Assembly: GCA_963971225.1 (NCBI GenBank) | Contig: OZ020268.1 | Coordinates: 61,255,900 to 61,319,899, forward strand | Origin: Melieria omissa | Lineage: Eukaryota; Arthropoda; Insecta; Diptera; Ulidiidae | DNA: 64,000 nucleotides | Reading direction: 5' to 3' | Shown here: in pieces, positions 40,656 to 54,000 of the stretch | How positions within the stretch are numbered: position 1 is the first letter of the stretch | Layout of the letters: each line of letters starts with the position of its first letter | Made by a program: the position numbers and the translations under genes | Notes under the pieces: model-generated | What the model saw: only the letters and a program-made list of their open reading frames with translations | What the model was told of the DNA's origin: nothing | The model's database searches: none

Positions 40656-43600
40656 TATATCAGGGGTCCCCAAAATCTTCTTATGGAAAAGCAAACACCA
40701 ATACATGCAAAGTTGCCCAAAAAAATGCAAACAAATTATTTAATTAATTGAATTAGTTGAAAGCAAATGTGAAACAAATATAATGTTCCCATTTGTTATT
40801 GCCGAAAGGCCAACCAAACGCCAACACAAAAAAACATACACACAAAAACTACAACAACAAAACCATCTAATTTTTTAACGACTGATTGAAAGAATGCACC
40901 TCTGATCTATATAACCAATCAAATGCTTGTGGAACCTAAATACGCACAATCACTTTAATCAAAATGGCGTCAAAATTAAGCCAGAGTGACCACCTTTCAC
41001 CAATTTGGTAAATACAAAAAATATCCCACCGGCAGCATGATCGAAATTATGGCTGTTAAATCTCGACCCGTTAACGGATTTTAATAATATTATGCCTTAT
41101 TATTTAGCTAGACTCGTATGCTTTCTATAATGGTATCAATCATCCTTCTATACCCCAAGGTTCGAAAGCAAATCGATTTGGAACGGTGACTTTGAAAAAA
41201 TTGGTTCTTGGGTGCAACCACTAAAATGCTTGTCAACACCAAATGCATAAGTGCATATTAATAATTGACCCCTTAAAATTTAGCCAGAGTCTTATGCTTT
41301 CTATATTGGTCCCTAACTTTTTCTTATCCTTCCGGAATAATGAGCATATCGATGCGCACGGATAACATTGAAAAACTGCCTATTACAAAATACACACTCA
41401 CCACTAAAGTGCTTATAGATTCCAAACGGTATGGGTAACGTTAATAAAAAACCCCTTAAAATGTAGCTAGAAATTGCAGCTTTATCAAATTAAATCAATA
41501 ATTTGATTACTATTCGGCAATCATGAACAGATCGATGCGCAAGAGTGACATTAAATGGCTGCCTACTGCAAAATCGATAAAATGCTTCTAAAATATGATC
41601 ATTCTAGGTTTATAGAAAAAATAATAACCTTAAAACCTAGCTGGAGTTTTGAGCTTCCATAAATGGGGTCAATCTTCTCGCTATCTCAAATAATGCAGGA
41701 GAATTTCGTTGTGGAAAAGTGATATCGACCACATGATACATCTATATGAGGGGTGCCCAAAATCTTCTTATGGAAAAGCAAACACCAATACATGTAAAGT
41801 TGCCCACAAAAATGCAAACAAATTATTTAATTAATTGAATTATTTGAAGGCACATTGTACATTGCGCTTGACCCTTAAAATTATAAGTGAAACAAATATA
41901 ATGTTCCCATTTGTCATTGCCGAAAGGCCAACCAATCGCCAAAAAAAAAAACTACAACAACAAAAGCATCTAATTTTTTTCATACATACAATTTCTTGAG
42001 GCAACAAAACAAAAATCCGCGCAGCCCCCACACGTGTTGCTTCGTGGCTGTCACAACAACGACTGATTGAAAAAATGCACCTCTGATCTATATAACCAAT
42101 CAAATGCTTGTGGGACCTAAGTACGCACAATCACTTTAATCAAAATGGCGTCAAAATTAAGCCAGAGTGACCACCTTTCACCAATTTGGTAAATAAAAAA
42201 AATATCCCACCGGCAGCATGATCGAAATTATGGCTGTTAAATCTCGACCCGTTAACGGATTTTAATAATATTATGCCTTGTTATTTAGCTAGACTCGTAT
42301 GCTTTCTATAATGGTATCAATCATCCTTCTATACCCCAAGGTTCGAAAGCAAATCGATTTGGAACGGTGACTTTGAAACCTAGCTGGAGTTTTGAGCTTT
42401 CATAAATGGGGTCAATCTTCTCGCTATCTCAAATAATGCAGGAGAATTTCGTTGTGGAAAAGTGATATCGACCACATGATACATCTATATCAGGGGTGCA
42501 CAAAAATGCAAACAAATTATTTAATTAATTGAATTAGTTGAAAGCACATTGTGCATTTCGCTTGACCCTTAATATTACAAGTGAAAAAAATATAATGTTC
42601 CCATTTGTCATTGCCGAAAGGCCAACCAATCGCCAACACAAAAAAGCATACACACAAAAACCACAACAACAAAACCATCTAATCTTTTTCCTTCATACAA
42701 TTTCTTGAAGCAACAAAACAAAAATCCGCGCAGCCCCCACACGTGTTCCTTCGTGGCTGTCACAACAACGACTGATTGAAAAAATGCACCTCTGATCTAT
42801 ATAACCAATGAAATGCTTGTGGAACCTAAATACGCACAATCACTTTAATCAAAATGGCTTCAAAATGAAGCCAGAGTGACTACCTTTCACCAATTTGGTA
42901 AATACAAAAAATATCACAACGGCAGCATGATCGAAATTATGGCTGTTAAATCTCGACCCGTTAACGGATTTTAATAATATTATGCCTTATTATTTAGCTA
43001 GACTCGTATGCTTTCTACAATGGTATCAAACATCCTTCTATACCCCAAGGTTCGAAAGCAAATAGATTTGGAACGGTGACTTTGGAAAAATTGCTACTTG
43101 GGCGCAACCATTAAAATACTGGTCAACACCAAATGCATAAGTGCATATTAATAATTGACACCCTAAAATTTAGCTAGAGTCTTAAGCTTTCTATATTGGT
43201 CCCTAACTTTTCATTATCCTTCAGGAATAATGAGCATATCGATGCGCAAGGATAACATTGAAAAACTGCCTATTGCAAAATATACACTCACCACTAAAGT
43301 GCTTATAGATTCCAAACGGTATGGATTACGTTAATAAAAACCCCTTAATGTAGCTAGAGATTGTAGCTTTATCAAATTAAATCAATAATTTGATTACTAT
43401 TCGGCAATCATGAACAGATCGATGCGCAAGAGTGACATTAAATGGCTACCTACTGCAAAATCGATAAATTGCTTGTAAAATATGATGATTCTAGGTTTAT
43501 AGAAAAAACAATAACCTTAAAACCTAGCTGGAGTTTTGAGCTTTCATAAATGGGGTCAATCTTCTCGCTATCTCAAATAATGCAGGAGAATTTCGTTGTG

Positions 43601-43865
43601 GAAAAGTGATATCGACCACATAATACATCTATGTCAGGGGTGTCCAAAATCTTGTTATGGAAAAGCAAACACTAATACATGTAAGTTGCCCAAAAAAATG
43701 CAAACAAATTATTTAATTAATTGAATTAGTTGAAAGCACATTGTGCATTGCGCTTGACCCTTAAAATTATAAGTGAAACAAATATAATCTTCCCATTTGT
43801 CACTGCCGAAAGGCCAACCAATCGCCCACACAAAAACTACAACAACAAAAGCATCTAATTTTTTT
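40656..43865. repeat. 1.19-kb satellite, about 2.7 units
   Basis: It starts TATATCAGGGGTCCCC and ends at ATTTTTTT, the hAT target. TCACTTTAAT landmarks at about 40949, 42131 and 42840 give one full period of about 1.18 kb and one of about 0.71 kb. The short period comes from a deletion near 42376 that joins monomer 1 to monomer 4. Smaller gaps lie at about 40765, 40876 and 42500 in the spacer. TATA/initiator pairs are at 40880-40914 and 42061-42094, with another near 42770. Confidence 0.92.
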
Positions 43866-43992
43866 AGAGTCCGACCGATTAATCGGCATCGGCATCGGCT
43901 GGTATCGGCCAATAAAATTGTTATCGGCATCGGCTTGTATCGGCATCGGCCAAAAAAAAAAAGAATCGGCATCGGCATCGGGTTTTTTGGGT
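43866..43992. repeat. hAT left end with ATCGGC subterminal repeats
   Basis: The GAGTCCGACCGATTAATCGG terminus is followed by about a dozen ATCGGC or ATCGGCC units. The mirror version lies at the right end (about 57665-57750). Clustered subterminal hexamers are typical binding sites for hAT transposases. Confidence 0.75.
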
Positions 43993-44120
43993 CGATGGCA
44001 TATTGGCCCATTTTCCTGCTTTAAATTCTTGTTTGTTTTTATTTGCAGCTGAATCGCACTGTGTTTCTTTTTTATATCTCGTTTTGTATATTTATTACAT
44101 TTTTATTATACGTTACAACT

Positions 44121-44634
44121 CAGTGTTGCCAGAGTAGGGGTTTTCTCCCTAGATTTGTTTGATTTTGTGACAAATATTAAAGGGGACAATATTTTACAGA
44201 TATTTTTAATATATTTTTGTTACATTAACACCTTGTTCAGCTATATTTGCTAGTGGGTCTTTTGTTAATTGCATGTGCCAAATAGAATGAGCAAATTTTT
44301 ATGAAATATTAATGTGGGATTGACAGACGGACGAATACTTAGAAGCGGACGAAACTACGGAACAAATACGACAGTGCGACTGACTGCAGACAGAGAAGAC
44401 CGGCAACCCAGACTTGGCGAAAGAAGGAAATCGGACGACAGAAACGAGACTGGATCTTCCTTCTTCGACGAGACGGCGACACGAGCGGACGGATTAATTG
44501 GTTCATTGGTTTAAAGTTTTATTTAGAAAATATAAAGTTGTGCAAAACAATAAACAATTGAAACGAAATTCTAAACCAATTCTACATTAATTTTATGTGT
44601 ACATTGTAAATATTGTTTTCACCTGGCAACACTG
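44121..44634. mobile_element. Putative MITE with CAGTGTTGCCAG ends
   Basis: The left end CAGTGTTGCCAG (44121) and the right end CTGGCAACACTG (44634) are perfect 12-bp inverted repeats. Flanks TTACAACT and TTACACGC agree at only part of eight positions, so the target duplication is decayed or absent. The 514-bp interior is AT-rich with no transposase. Confidence 0.55.
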
Positions 44635-44689
44635 TTACACGCGTCTGCCGGTAACCCATGAAAATAAACATAAATTGGCGCTTTAATTA

Positions 44690-46563
44690 TTGTACAAGTC
44701 TAAAAAATGTCTCTTACAGGAATTATGTCGCAACAAGCCCCCATACTTTGAACGCCTCATAACCACGGCCAAGTGCAAAGCTTGCTCAAAAGAAATTTCA
44801 CTGGGCAGTGCGGTTAAAAACCAACAAACCACCTCTAACATTAAGAAACATTTGGAGTCAGCGCACAACGATGATTGGAAGGCATATGAGAAGATGCAGA
44901 AGGAGTTTTGTGGAAGCAGTGGCAGTAGAAAACGTAAGACAGAAGAAACAAGCAGCAGCAGCAAAGTCCAGGAGACGCTGCTAACTCATCTCATCCAGCG
45001 AAAAATTGAAGCCAGCTACCCGGATGATCATCCAGCCGCGGTAAGGATTGACAAGAGCATAATAGACCTCATAATAGTAGATATGCTACCATATAATATT
45101 GTCGAAGGTGCCGCTTTTAAGCGCCTCAATATTTGTGATCCGAGTTCCCAGTCTAAATATCGTAAAAAGAGCGAACAATTTTTCCGAAGCAGTTTAATGC
45201 CGGAGACGTACACTAAAGTTAAAAAAAAAAACTTTGATCTCGTGGCAACTGCGGATTGGATCAGTTTTACGACTGACATTTGGAGCAATTCCACGAAATC
45301 ATGCTCCTTGCTAAGTTTTACGGCACATTTTGTGGAGGGGCCACGAAGATTGAAAGTGATTAGCAGCGAGCGTTCTGCACTGCGATCACACCGCTGAAAA
45401 TATTTTTAATGGCTTAAACCATGTAATAGAAGATTATAATATCGGTTCAAAAAAATACATTTAGCAGTATCAGACAATGCTGCAAACATGGGGGCAGCAA
45501 TGAGGTTGGGCGGATTAAAGTACCTTGGATGCACGGCACATAATTTGCAACTCGTAATTCAAGATATCATTTTGAATAGTACAAAAACTAAAGTTTTATC
45601 AGGCAAGTGCCGTAAAATTGTAGGACACTTCAAGAGAAGTGAGCAGGCTATCGGTACTTAGAAAGATAGCAAGACATGGTTGGTGTGCCAAACCACACAC
45701 TAATACAAGACGTAGTGTGCAGGTCGAACAGTACATACTTAATGTTTAAGAGACTCCACGAGCAGAAAGCTGCAATAAATTTATATATAGCCGAAAGGGG
45801 CGGCATAGAAGTTTTAACTGTTAGTGAATAGACTGATATCTCTAATATTATACTAGTATTAAAACCCTTTTATCAGGCAACTCTGGATTTGTCTCATGAC
45901 TCTACGTGTTCATCTATTATAATACCTTTAATTGCTATGTTGCAATTAAAGCTCGATGCAACAGATGATGATGACACAGAAATTGCAATGTTAAAAGAAA
46001 ACTTAAAGCAATCATTGTTGAGGCGGTTTGCATTCATAAAGACAAATCCAGAGTTGCTTGTTTCAACACTACTTGATCCTCGCTTCAAAAATAAATATTT
46101 CTCTAGTGAAGAAATTCACAGATGTGAAATTTTAATAAATGAACAATTGAATCCAAATGACGATTGTAATGAAAATGTTCAAACTGCTTCTTCCAGTTCC
46201 CCTTATGGAAAAACTCACAGTGATAATCTTTGGGACTTTCACGAATGTGAAGTTTTATCACAAGGGATGGAACTGGAAGAAGGCAGTTCGCCTTTAAAAA
46301 AACGGTTTGAAGCATATCTGGCGGAACAACGCATTCCTCGAGATTCCAATATTTTCGAATATTGGCATCAAAGTTCCTACTTCCTGTTAAAACGAGTAGC
46401 TAAAAAGTATCTATCTGCACCTGCTTCAAGCGTTGCAAGCGAACAGCTATTTAGTGCCGCAGGTCAATTGTATAGCGATAGACGCACCAATTTACTCGGA
46501 GAAAATGCTAACAACCTTCTATTTCTGCATTACAATATAAAACTATATAATTTTGATTATTGA
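44690..46563 (+). pseudogene. hAT transposase with BED zinc finger, broken
   Basis: The first part (44690-45397) has a BED finger (CKACSKEIS to KKHLESAH, residues about 32-62) and then the start of the catalytic fold (TADWISFTTDIW). The middle, 45398-45888, has stops and frame changes, but DNAANMGAAMRLGG and CTAHNLQL, blocks of the hAT core, are readable. The last part (45889-46563) has LLDPRFKNKYF and the C-terminal dimerisation region (YWHQSSYF, APASSVASEQLFSAAG, RRTNLLGENANNLLFL). The ZBED/Ac-like order fits hAT. An AG splice-acceptor-like TCTCTTACAG precedes the BED part at about 44709-44718, so an upstream exon is possible. Confidence 0.87.
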
Positions 46564-46643
46564 AAATAATTAAATTCAAACAATATATGGGGCATTTCAC
46601 GTCAAGCGGACAACCCAAAAAAATGAATTTAGTTTATATTCTG

Positions 46644-49496
46644 CGGTGGCTTTCCGTAATTCGATACTCGACTGTCGTTGGCTCGACACATCGATTCGAT
46701 ATCGAACGCTTAACGAGACAGTTTCGCTTTCCGTAACTCGATATGAGAACTCTCGTTTTCATTTTTGGGGAAGTGTGTGGAAAGTACTTTGGAGCTCTCA
46801 GAAGCAGCGGGAAGTAAACAAAATGAAGAAAATTTTAAAAGTGAACTTTTGAAAATAAACAAATTTAAAAATTGTTCATGAATAAAAATGTACGATTGGG
46901 GCTATTTCGTCGCTGGAATAATGAAATAGTGTAACATGAAAAGTATAGTTTTGAGAAAAACGTATTGGAAGTTTTTATAATCCAATCGATCTACTTTAAA
47001 CTTTAATTATCCGCGCCTTATTACAAATATTTACATCTTAAATACACCACACTTTTCACTGATACCTTAGCTGTTAATCCACCAAAAAAAATGTAATCAT
47101 GTTTACTTAGAAATACCATTGAAGCCCATTTTTCTGAAAGCATCTGCTTATACACTATTTTATCTTTGAACATTTTTATATGAAATCATTATACACTATT
47201 TTATTTGTATGGGATACATCATTTCATTTCCGATTATACACTATTTTATTATTTTAATTCAAAGTAAAAACAGAACAAAAAACAGCGCAAATGACCTTAT
47301 GTTATGGTCATAGAATGTATAGAGAGAACAGATTCCTGCGGTTCGAATGATGATCGATTGCGAATGGTTTATTATAAGTATACATTTACATGAAGTGAAT
47401 ACATACATAAAGGTAAGACAAATAGAAGAATAAAAAAGGTAAACAGCTGTGTGTGAGAATAAACAACAATAAGGTAAGAAGTTACACCATGAGGTAGATA
47501 TGTAAATGTAGGTAATAAGGAATAGAAACAGGATTTGGTTTAACATATGTTATTTAATTAATTTAATCGCTTTCATCATCTTCCAAAATGTCTGCATCTT
47601 TTTTTGGCTGATGAAAAGCGTTGTTATATTCGTTGTAAAGATTTGTTTATATTTCTGATACTTAAGATGCAATCCCTTAAAAAACTCAAAAATCCGTGTA
47701 ATATTTAAGTTGGGAGATAGGTATAATCGCGTTGAACTTTTTCGTACGTAATGAGCCTCAACGCAGGGAAATGAAGTATTATGTGACCTAACGTAGCTTA
47801 ACTCAAGGATTTAATTGCTGCCTGGCTATCTGAGAAAATACATATGTATAGCCGAGGGAAAGGGGGGGTCACGATTGCAACCGATCCACTGCCAGCAGTA
47901 TAGCCATGGTCTCCGCTTGGAAGACATGGTCTCCGCATGGTCAGGGAGACGAGCAGTAATACTGGCCCCTAATTGATCACAGAAAACCCCACATCCGACC
48001 CTTTTATCAAGTTTAGAGCCGCCTGTGCCTTTCAGCAATGTTTGCGCTCCAGGTGAGCCTAGAGTCTAATATCAGCCCCAGGTATTTTACCTCCTTGCTC
48101 AATTTGAGCGGGCTTCCATTCAGGGCGGGGAGTCTGAAAGGCGGAACTTTGTACTTCCTTGTGAAGAGAACAAGATCCGTCTTTTCCGGGTTGGCCGTAA
48201 GGCCACAGGAGTTGCTCCATAAGGAGAGGATATCCAAGAAGTGATTCATCCGCTCGGAGAGTACACTTGGAAATTTGCCAGCTATGGCCATTGCAACATC
48301 GTCGGCATAGGCGACGACCCTGCAGCCAACAGCCGCTAGCTTGACAAGCAGTCTGTTCAGGGTTAGATTCCACAGGAGCGGCGACAGAACGCCCCCTGAG
48401 GGGTACCCCTAGTGACTGACATGCGAATATGCGCCGTCCCTAACGTAGAGTTAGTGAAACGGCTGCTAACAAGGACGCTGATGAAATCTACCAATTTACT
48501 ACCAACACCAAGTTCAGAAAGAGCCACCCCTCGCTCAAGGGGAAGACATTGTTATATATGCAATATACAAGCAAATTGATAGGAATTGTATAATTATATA
48601 GTCTCTATTCCTTATAACTAGTATAGTATAATATAGTTTTTATACGGTATAAAACAGTGTATTGTACTTTCTTAAAATTAAAACAGTGTATATAAAGATT
48701 TGAAATGATGTATACGCTTATACACCGTTTTGTTTGTTCGAAGGCTTCAAGGAATTGATAAAATTTAAAGAAATAAAATAGTGTACAACACGGATACACT
48801 ATTTCATTTCAAATTTTGTTTGCATATTTAGAAAAATGAATTGATGTATGTCGATGTTACACTATTTTATTATTCACATTTTTAAGCTGCCTGCAAAAGT
48901 TTTCAGCAATATAATGAAGTAAAATACTTTACGTTATTTTAATATTTTAAGAATTTTTTTGGGATTTACTTAAAAATAATGTAAGTGCACCATACACTAT
49001 TTGTAAACAATTGTAGTACTTACACTATTATTATACAAATACGTTTTTCGCGAATAAATTGGTAAGCCAAAAAGATATTTAAGAAAACTAAAGATTTTTC
49101 TAATAGATTAAAGGATTGTCTATCCAATGGTGCAATTATCGAATAATAGTGTATGTGGCACTTACACTGTTTCTTTATTCCAGCGACGATTTATTGTTTT
49201 TGGAGGAGTTTGGTCGCGAACCCCAATCAATGAATTCTATTAGCATCTTTAGCAGAGTGCGTTTGTTGACTCCAAATAAAAATTATATAAATATATTAAA
49301 ATTCAAATTTCATTCATACATTTTGTTACGATTGACAATAGAGAAAAAGCAAAACGAGAGCAAAATTGGTATCGAGCTGTTTGTATCGTGCGTTCGATAC
49401 GACACGACGAGATTTTGTGTTACGGAAAGCAAAAACGATAGTTTGATACACGTATTTGCTCGATATCGAATTATGGAAAGCCACCCCTGGTCAGTT
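46644..49496. mobile_element. Unknown transposon with GGTGGCTTTCC ends and many ACACTATTT motifs
   Basis: The ends CGGTGGCTTTCCGTAATTCG and its near complement are flanked by CTG. Each end has a second TTTCCGTAA(C/T)TCG copy further in. A 27-bp inner inverted pair (46908-46934, 49162-49188) matches at 25 positions. Between them ACACTATTT or its complement recurs more than ten times (for example at about 47152, 47192, 47238, 48797, 48859, 48994, 49022). No transposase was recognised. The only coding similarity is a LINE fragment at 47826-48545. Confidence 0.6.
47826..48545 (-). pseudogene. LOA-like LINE RT fragment
   Basis: The frame 48013-48291 has WSNSCGLTANPEKTDLVLFT and LSKEVKYLGLILDSRLTW, close to the same blocks of the LOA-type ORF2 at 17300-20680. 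Upstream, in other frames, the GGVLSPLLW and YADDV regions can be read around 48310-48400. Only this RT stretch survives. No A-tail or target duplication was found. Confidence 0.8.
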
Positions 49497-49618
49497 ATAC
49501 TTCTAGTAGACGTGGATGTGTACACCCAATTTTTTTTTCGTATGATGTTTTTTTCTGAGTTATGAGCTTTTAAAAATTCACTAAGAATAAAGTCGTGAAT
49601 TTTTGGATGCTTATTATC

Positions 49619-50371
49619 CAGGGGCGTAGCCAGAACTTGGTCATGGGGGGGGGGGTTTAAAAAAAAATTGTTTACCAATTTAGTATTACATGTTTTTTAA
49701 AGTACACTCCACCTAAAAAAAAAAAACCAAAGTTCGTAAAACTTTAACAAAAACATTTCAATTGATGAACCAAGATTATGGTGATGATCGTTTATCCCTT
49801 GACAGAGTTAGAGTGGTATTCGTGATTTAAAAACGTTTGTCAGGACATAAATGATCCACCGTAGATTCCATCAAAACTTGGCAGCAATCCATCATGGATC
49901 AGCCAAAATCGCCATGAAATTGGATTTAACCTTCGCTTAAATTATACCCACCCGGGTGATCTTTTTCATGATTCTTGTTCAACATCTGCCAGAGTATTTA
50001 ACCAATTTCGACTTATTGAAAAAATTCGAAAGTAGTTTTCAATAACATAAACACAAAAATTGTTTTGGAAAAATTATTCCTGTTTTTTGCTACGTTATTT
50101 GGTATACAAACACCTACACGGGTGATACCAGGCGCTTGCGCCACAATTTTGAATAAAACTCACAAGATTTTTTTACGTAACTCAGTATGTGTTCAATAAA
50201 CCCTTTGGAAAGAAATCTAATATTTTTCTTAGTCGCAAAAAAATCTTTAAAGTTAAGCTTTTTTTGAAAAACGGACTATCACGAATACAAATATCTTTGG
50301 TAAGGCGAAAGTTAAGCATCACAAAAACATAACATTATCGCATTTTAACTGAACACTTTGACTATCGAAAG
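49619..50371. mobile_element. Truncated copy of the CAGGGGCG hAT derivative
   Basis: It starts CAGGGGCGTAGCCAGAACTT as at 1932 and matches that element in blocks (for example TATACCCACCCGGG near 49945 and TTTTAACTGAACA near 50343). Homology stops near 50371, before the right end, so it lacks the second terminal repeat. It sits in the left arm of the GGGGCATT element. Confidence 0.8.
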
Positions 50372-51092
50372 ACTGAAAGATTTTATGTCATTTTGTGTAA
50401 AAGTCCATTATTTTCAGCTATGTGTATGTACTGTATGTGTTCTAAGTCTTAAACGGTTGGAGATCACGTTTTAATTTTTTTTTTGTGGAGAATTAGTACA
50501 TTTGAAGCTTTAATTTCAGTTAAAAGAATTAAAAAAAAAGTGTCGAAGTTACTCAACCATCGATCTGAAATTTTCAATTCCGGTTTACTATACGTAAAAA
50601 AAATTAAAATTTAGAATTCGACAAAAACAAAAAAACAACAACTTTTTTACTATCAGAAACAATACTTTTTAGTTTTTTTTTACAAATTAATTGATACAGA
50701 TAACAAGCCTCCAAAAATTCACGACTTTATTCTTAGTGAATTTTTAAAAGCTCATAACTCAGAAAAAAAACATCATACGAAAAAAAAATTGGGCGTACAC
50801 ATCCACGTGTACTAGAAGTATAACTGAGCAGAATATAAACAAAATTCATTTTTTTGGGTTGTCCGCTTGACGTGAAATGCCCCATATATTAAAAATAGTA
50901 ATTAACAAATAAATAATGAAGCGCGATCCTTCGCTTAGAAAACAAAATGGATAAGTAGGTGTGGTACTCATATGTTTACTGATTTATTATTATTATTATT
51001 ATTGTTAATTATAAAATATAAAATTCTATAACTAAGAAAGAGGAGCAATAGCTGCCAGGGCTTTCAGCTCGACTGAATACTGTAAGTGATGT

Positions 51093-54000
51093 TTATATAA
51101 AAGGGGTTAGGTTGCAAGATTTTATAAATTTTTCAAATTTTGTAATATTTTGTACTGATGCTTCGGTGAGTAAATTTTCTGGTATGTTATTTCCAAATAT
51201 TTTTTTCCTAATGGTCATTAAATTTGGACAGTTGTTCAGAATGTGTGAAACGGATGTTGGAGTATTACAAAAATTACAGTTGGGCGTGATATCCCCTCGA
51301 AGTAGGTGTTCGTGGGTGAGTTTGGTGTGTCCCATACGTAGCCGGAGAAATATTCGGGTTTGCTGGCGTGTACAAGAAGCAGGGTAAACCGGTTTTGAGC
51401 CGTTGATGTTGAAGGATTTGTATCTGTGTGTGTACGAGGACCATTCGGCTGCTTTTGTTGATTGTAGATGTAACTGGATGTGTTTGAGTATGTCTTCGTT
51501 TACGGCGGTGTAAAAAGCATGCAGCGGAGATTGGGCTGCTAGGGATGCAGCTTCGTCCGCATGCTCGTTGCCTTTTATTCCAGCGTGACCTGGGACCCAC
51601 ATTATTTTTATTTTATTGGGGTTTTGGATGCAGTTGGTTCTTATGGTTTTTATAAGTTCGCTGTCGTTGTTTATATTTTGGACAGCATCTATTGTAGATT
51701 TGCTGTCTGTGCAAATGACAAATCTACCACTATTTTTCTTGGCATGTTCGGTAGCGAGTTTGACGGCGAGTGCTTCTGCTATGAAGACCGAGCAAGGCGT
51801 TTTCGTCAACAATCGCGAATGTGGTATGATTTTGGGTTTTGGATCCGTCAGTAAAGAGTAGTGTCCACTTCATGCTTTTGTAGCGGTGTGCAACTTCTGA
51901 AAAAAGTTGCTTGTATATCGTATTGCTGGTTGTACGTTTGGCGTATGGCTCCAGATCGGTGATAAAAGAAGAAGCTTTAAGCTGCCACGAAGGTTCGCAT
52001 TTTTGCGTTGTGCGTCGAGGTTTTAAGTCGAGGCTTATAGCTTTTGTAAAATCAATGCATTTTTGGATTGTGGATTTGATTTTTTTGTTTCTTTTTAGTT
52101 TTAGAGCGTTTGTTACACCTTTGTGAATGGCCGGGTTGTTGCTGTTAAAAAGTTTCGGGATGAGTTGGAAGGTAGCAGCTGCTATGCGTTCAGGAATTGA
52201 AGGAAGGCCGGCTTCGGTTAAAATGTTTTTTGTTGGAGTCGTAGGGAAAGCGCTGATGCTTCTTCGAACAGCGGCGTGATACGGGGCGCCCAACTGTTTA
52301 ATGTTATTTTTGGCGCACCATCCGAATACTGGGAGTCCATAATCGATTTTGGAGAGGACTATTGATCGTGTTACATTGGTTAGAGTTGTAATATGAATAA
52401 AGAAATGTTTAGAGGAGAGGTATTTTATGATATTGAGCCTGGCAGCCAGATCTTTTCTTAATTCTAAACAATGGTGCTTAAAGGTAAATCTAGAGTCAAA
52501 TATTATGCCTAGTATTTTTAGGTAATTTACAAATTCGATATTTACATTGTTATAGCTTAGAACAAATCTTGAACAGTTTCTTTTTCTACAAATATGGAGA
52601 AGTTTACATTTTTCTAAAGCTAAGTTAGCACCTGATGTTTTACCCCAATTTCTTATTTCGTTTAGGGCAGTGGTTAAGGTTTCTTTCGTTTTATTGTTGT
52701 CGTTTAGTTTGGAATATATATAGCGTCATCGGCGTATATGGAGTGTTCTAATTTGTTGTATTTTATTAGTATTTTGCTGAGTTCATCAAATGCAGTTATA
52801 AATAAAGTCACCGACAGTGGAGAACCTTGAGGGATCCCATTATGGAGTGGAAACGACGGGGAGAGTTCGGAGTTAATTCTTACTCGGAATTTGCGGTTTG
52901 TCAAAAAGGCTTTAACAAAGTTAAAGATTTTTTGACCTACCTTCCAATTTGAAAGTTGGCGCAGTACCACGTGAATCCCAATGCGATCGAACGCTTTTTC
53001 GAAATCCGTAGATAGGATAGTTACGTGATTTTTGTTTGAAAGGGCGGAAGACACATAATGCTGAAGGTGAAGTAGGACGTCGGAGGTGTTTTGTTTGCGC
53101 TTAAACGCGACTTGATTGGGGCTTATTAAGTTATTTGTTGTTAGATACCACATCAATCTAGTGGCGATGATTTTTTCTATTATCTTTCCCATGCAAGGTA
53201 AAAGAGATATGGGGCGATAATCAGTAACATCGGAGCCAGATTTCTTTGGTTTGAGGATTGGAATGATTACAGCAGTGCGCCAGTTTTGTGGGTAAATACT
53301 TTTGTCAAAAATATCATTGTATATGTGTAGCAATCTATCCCGCATCGAAGTAGAAAGGTTAGCTAACATGGGGTATGAAACACGATCAGAGCCAGGTGTT
53401 TTGCCTTTTGCGCTACGTATAGCATTTTCTACTTCGATAGTTGTTATTTTTGATTCGAGTTTTTTTGCAGAAGGGGAAAGAGAGCTGCGTGTATACTGTG
53501 TTTGAAGGCTGTGAGTTTTGCTAGAAATAAATTCTTGGTGGAAATTGTTGTCGTTGGAAAGATTGGACCAGGTCGAAGCGAATAAAGTTGCTATTTCTGA
53601 GGTGGATGTTAAGATTTGCGGTCCGCTTTTAATTGACTTTATAATGGTGCTGCTTTTTCTACCACTAAGCATATTGATATCGGCCCAAATTTTTTTTACG
53701 CTAGAGCTAGGGTTGATTTTGGCGGTTAACTTTTCGAGGCTTGTAGCTTTAGCAGATTTAACTGCTCTTCGGAATAACGCATTGGCTTTTTTATAAGAAA
53801 TTAGAAGGGTTATTGTCCTAAAACGCTTGTAGTTGTGCCAGAGGGCTTGCTTATCCGTTCTAAGTTTTTCGAGGTTACTACTCCACCAAGGGAGGTAGGC
53901 TTTTTTTAAAATTGGTTTTGTTTGTGGAATTGCAGCGTTTGCGGCAGATCTAATTATTGCGGCTATATTTGCTGCTTCTTGATTTATGTTTTGAGATATC

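Larger units (their letters stand above)
46589..50883. mobile_element. DNA transposon with about 180-bp inverted ends, class unknown
   Basis: The ends start GGGGCATTTCACGTCAAGCG and are flanked by ATATAT (46583-46588, 50884-50889). The left arm is 46589-46643 plus 49497-49618 (about 178 bp, split by another element); the right arm is about 50699-50883. No transposase was found. Its body now consists mostly of the nested elements at 46644-49496 and 49619-50371. I cannot name the superfamily; long terminal repeats are seen in several, including Mutator-like ones. Confidence 0.75.

Noticed and set aside
44314..44514. Small plus-strand gene of 66 codons
   Set aside because: It lies within the CAGTGTTGCCAG MITE and has no recognised motif.
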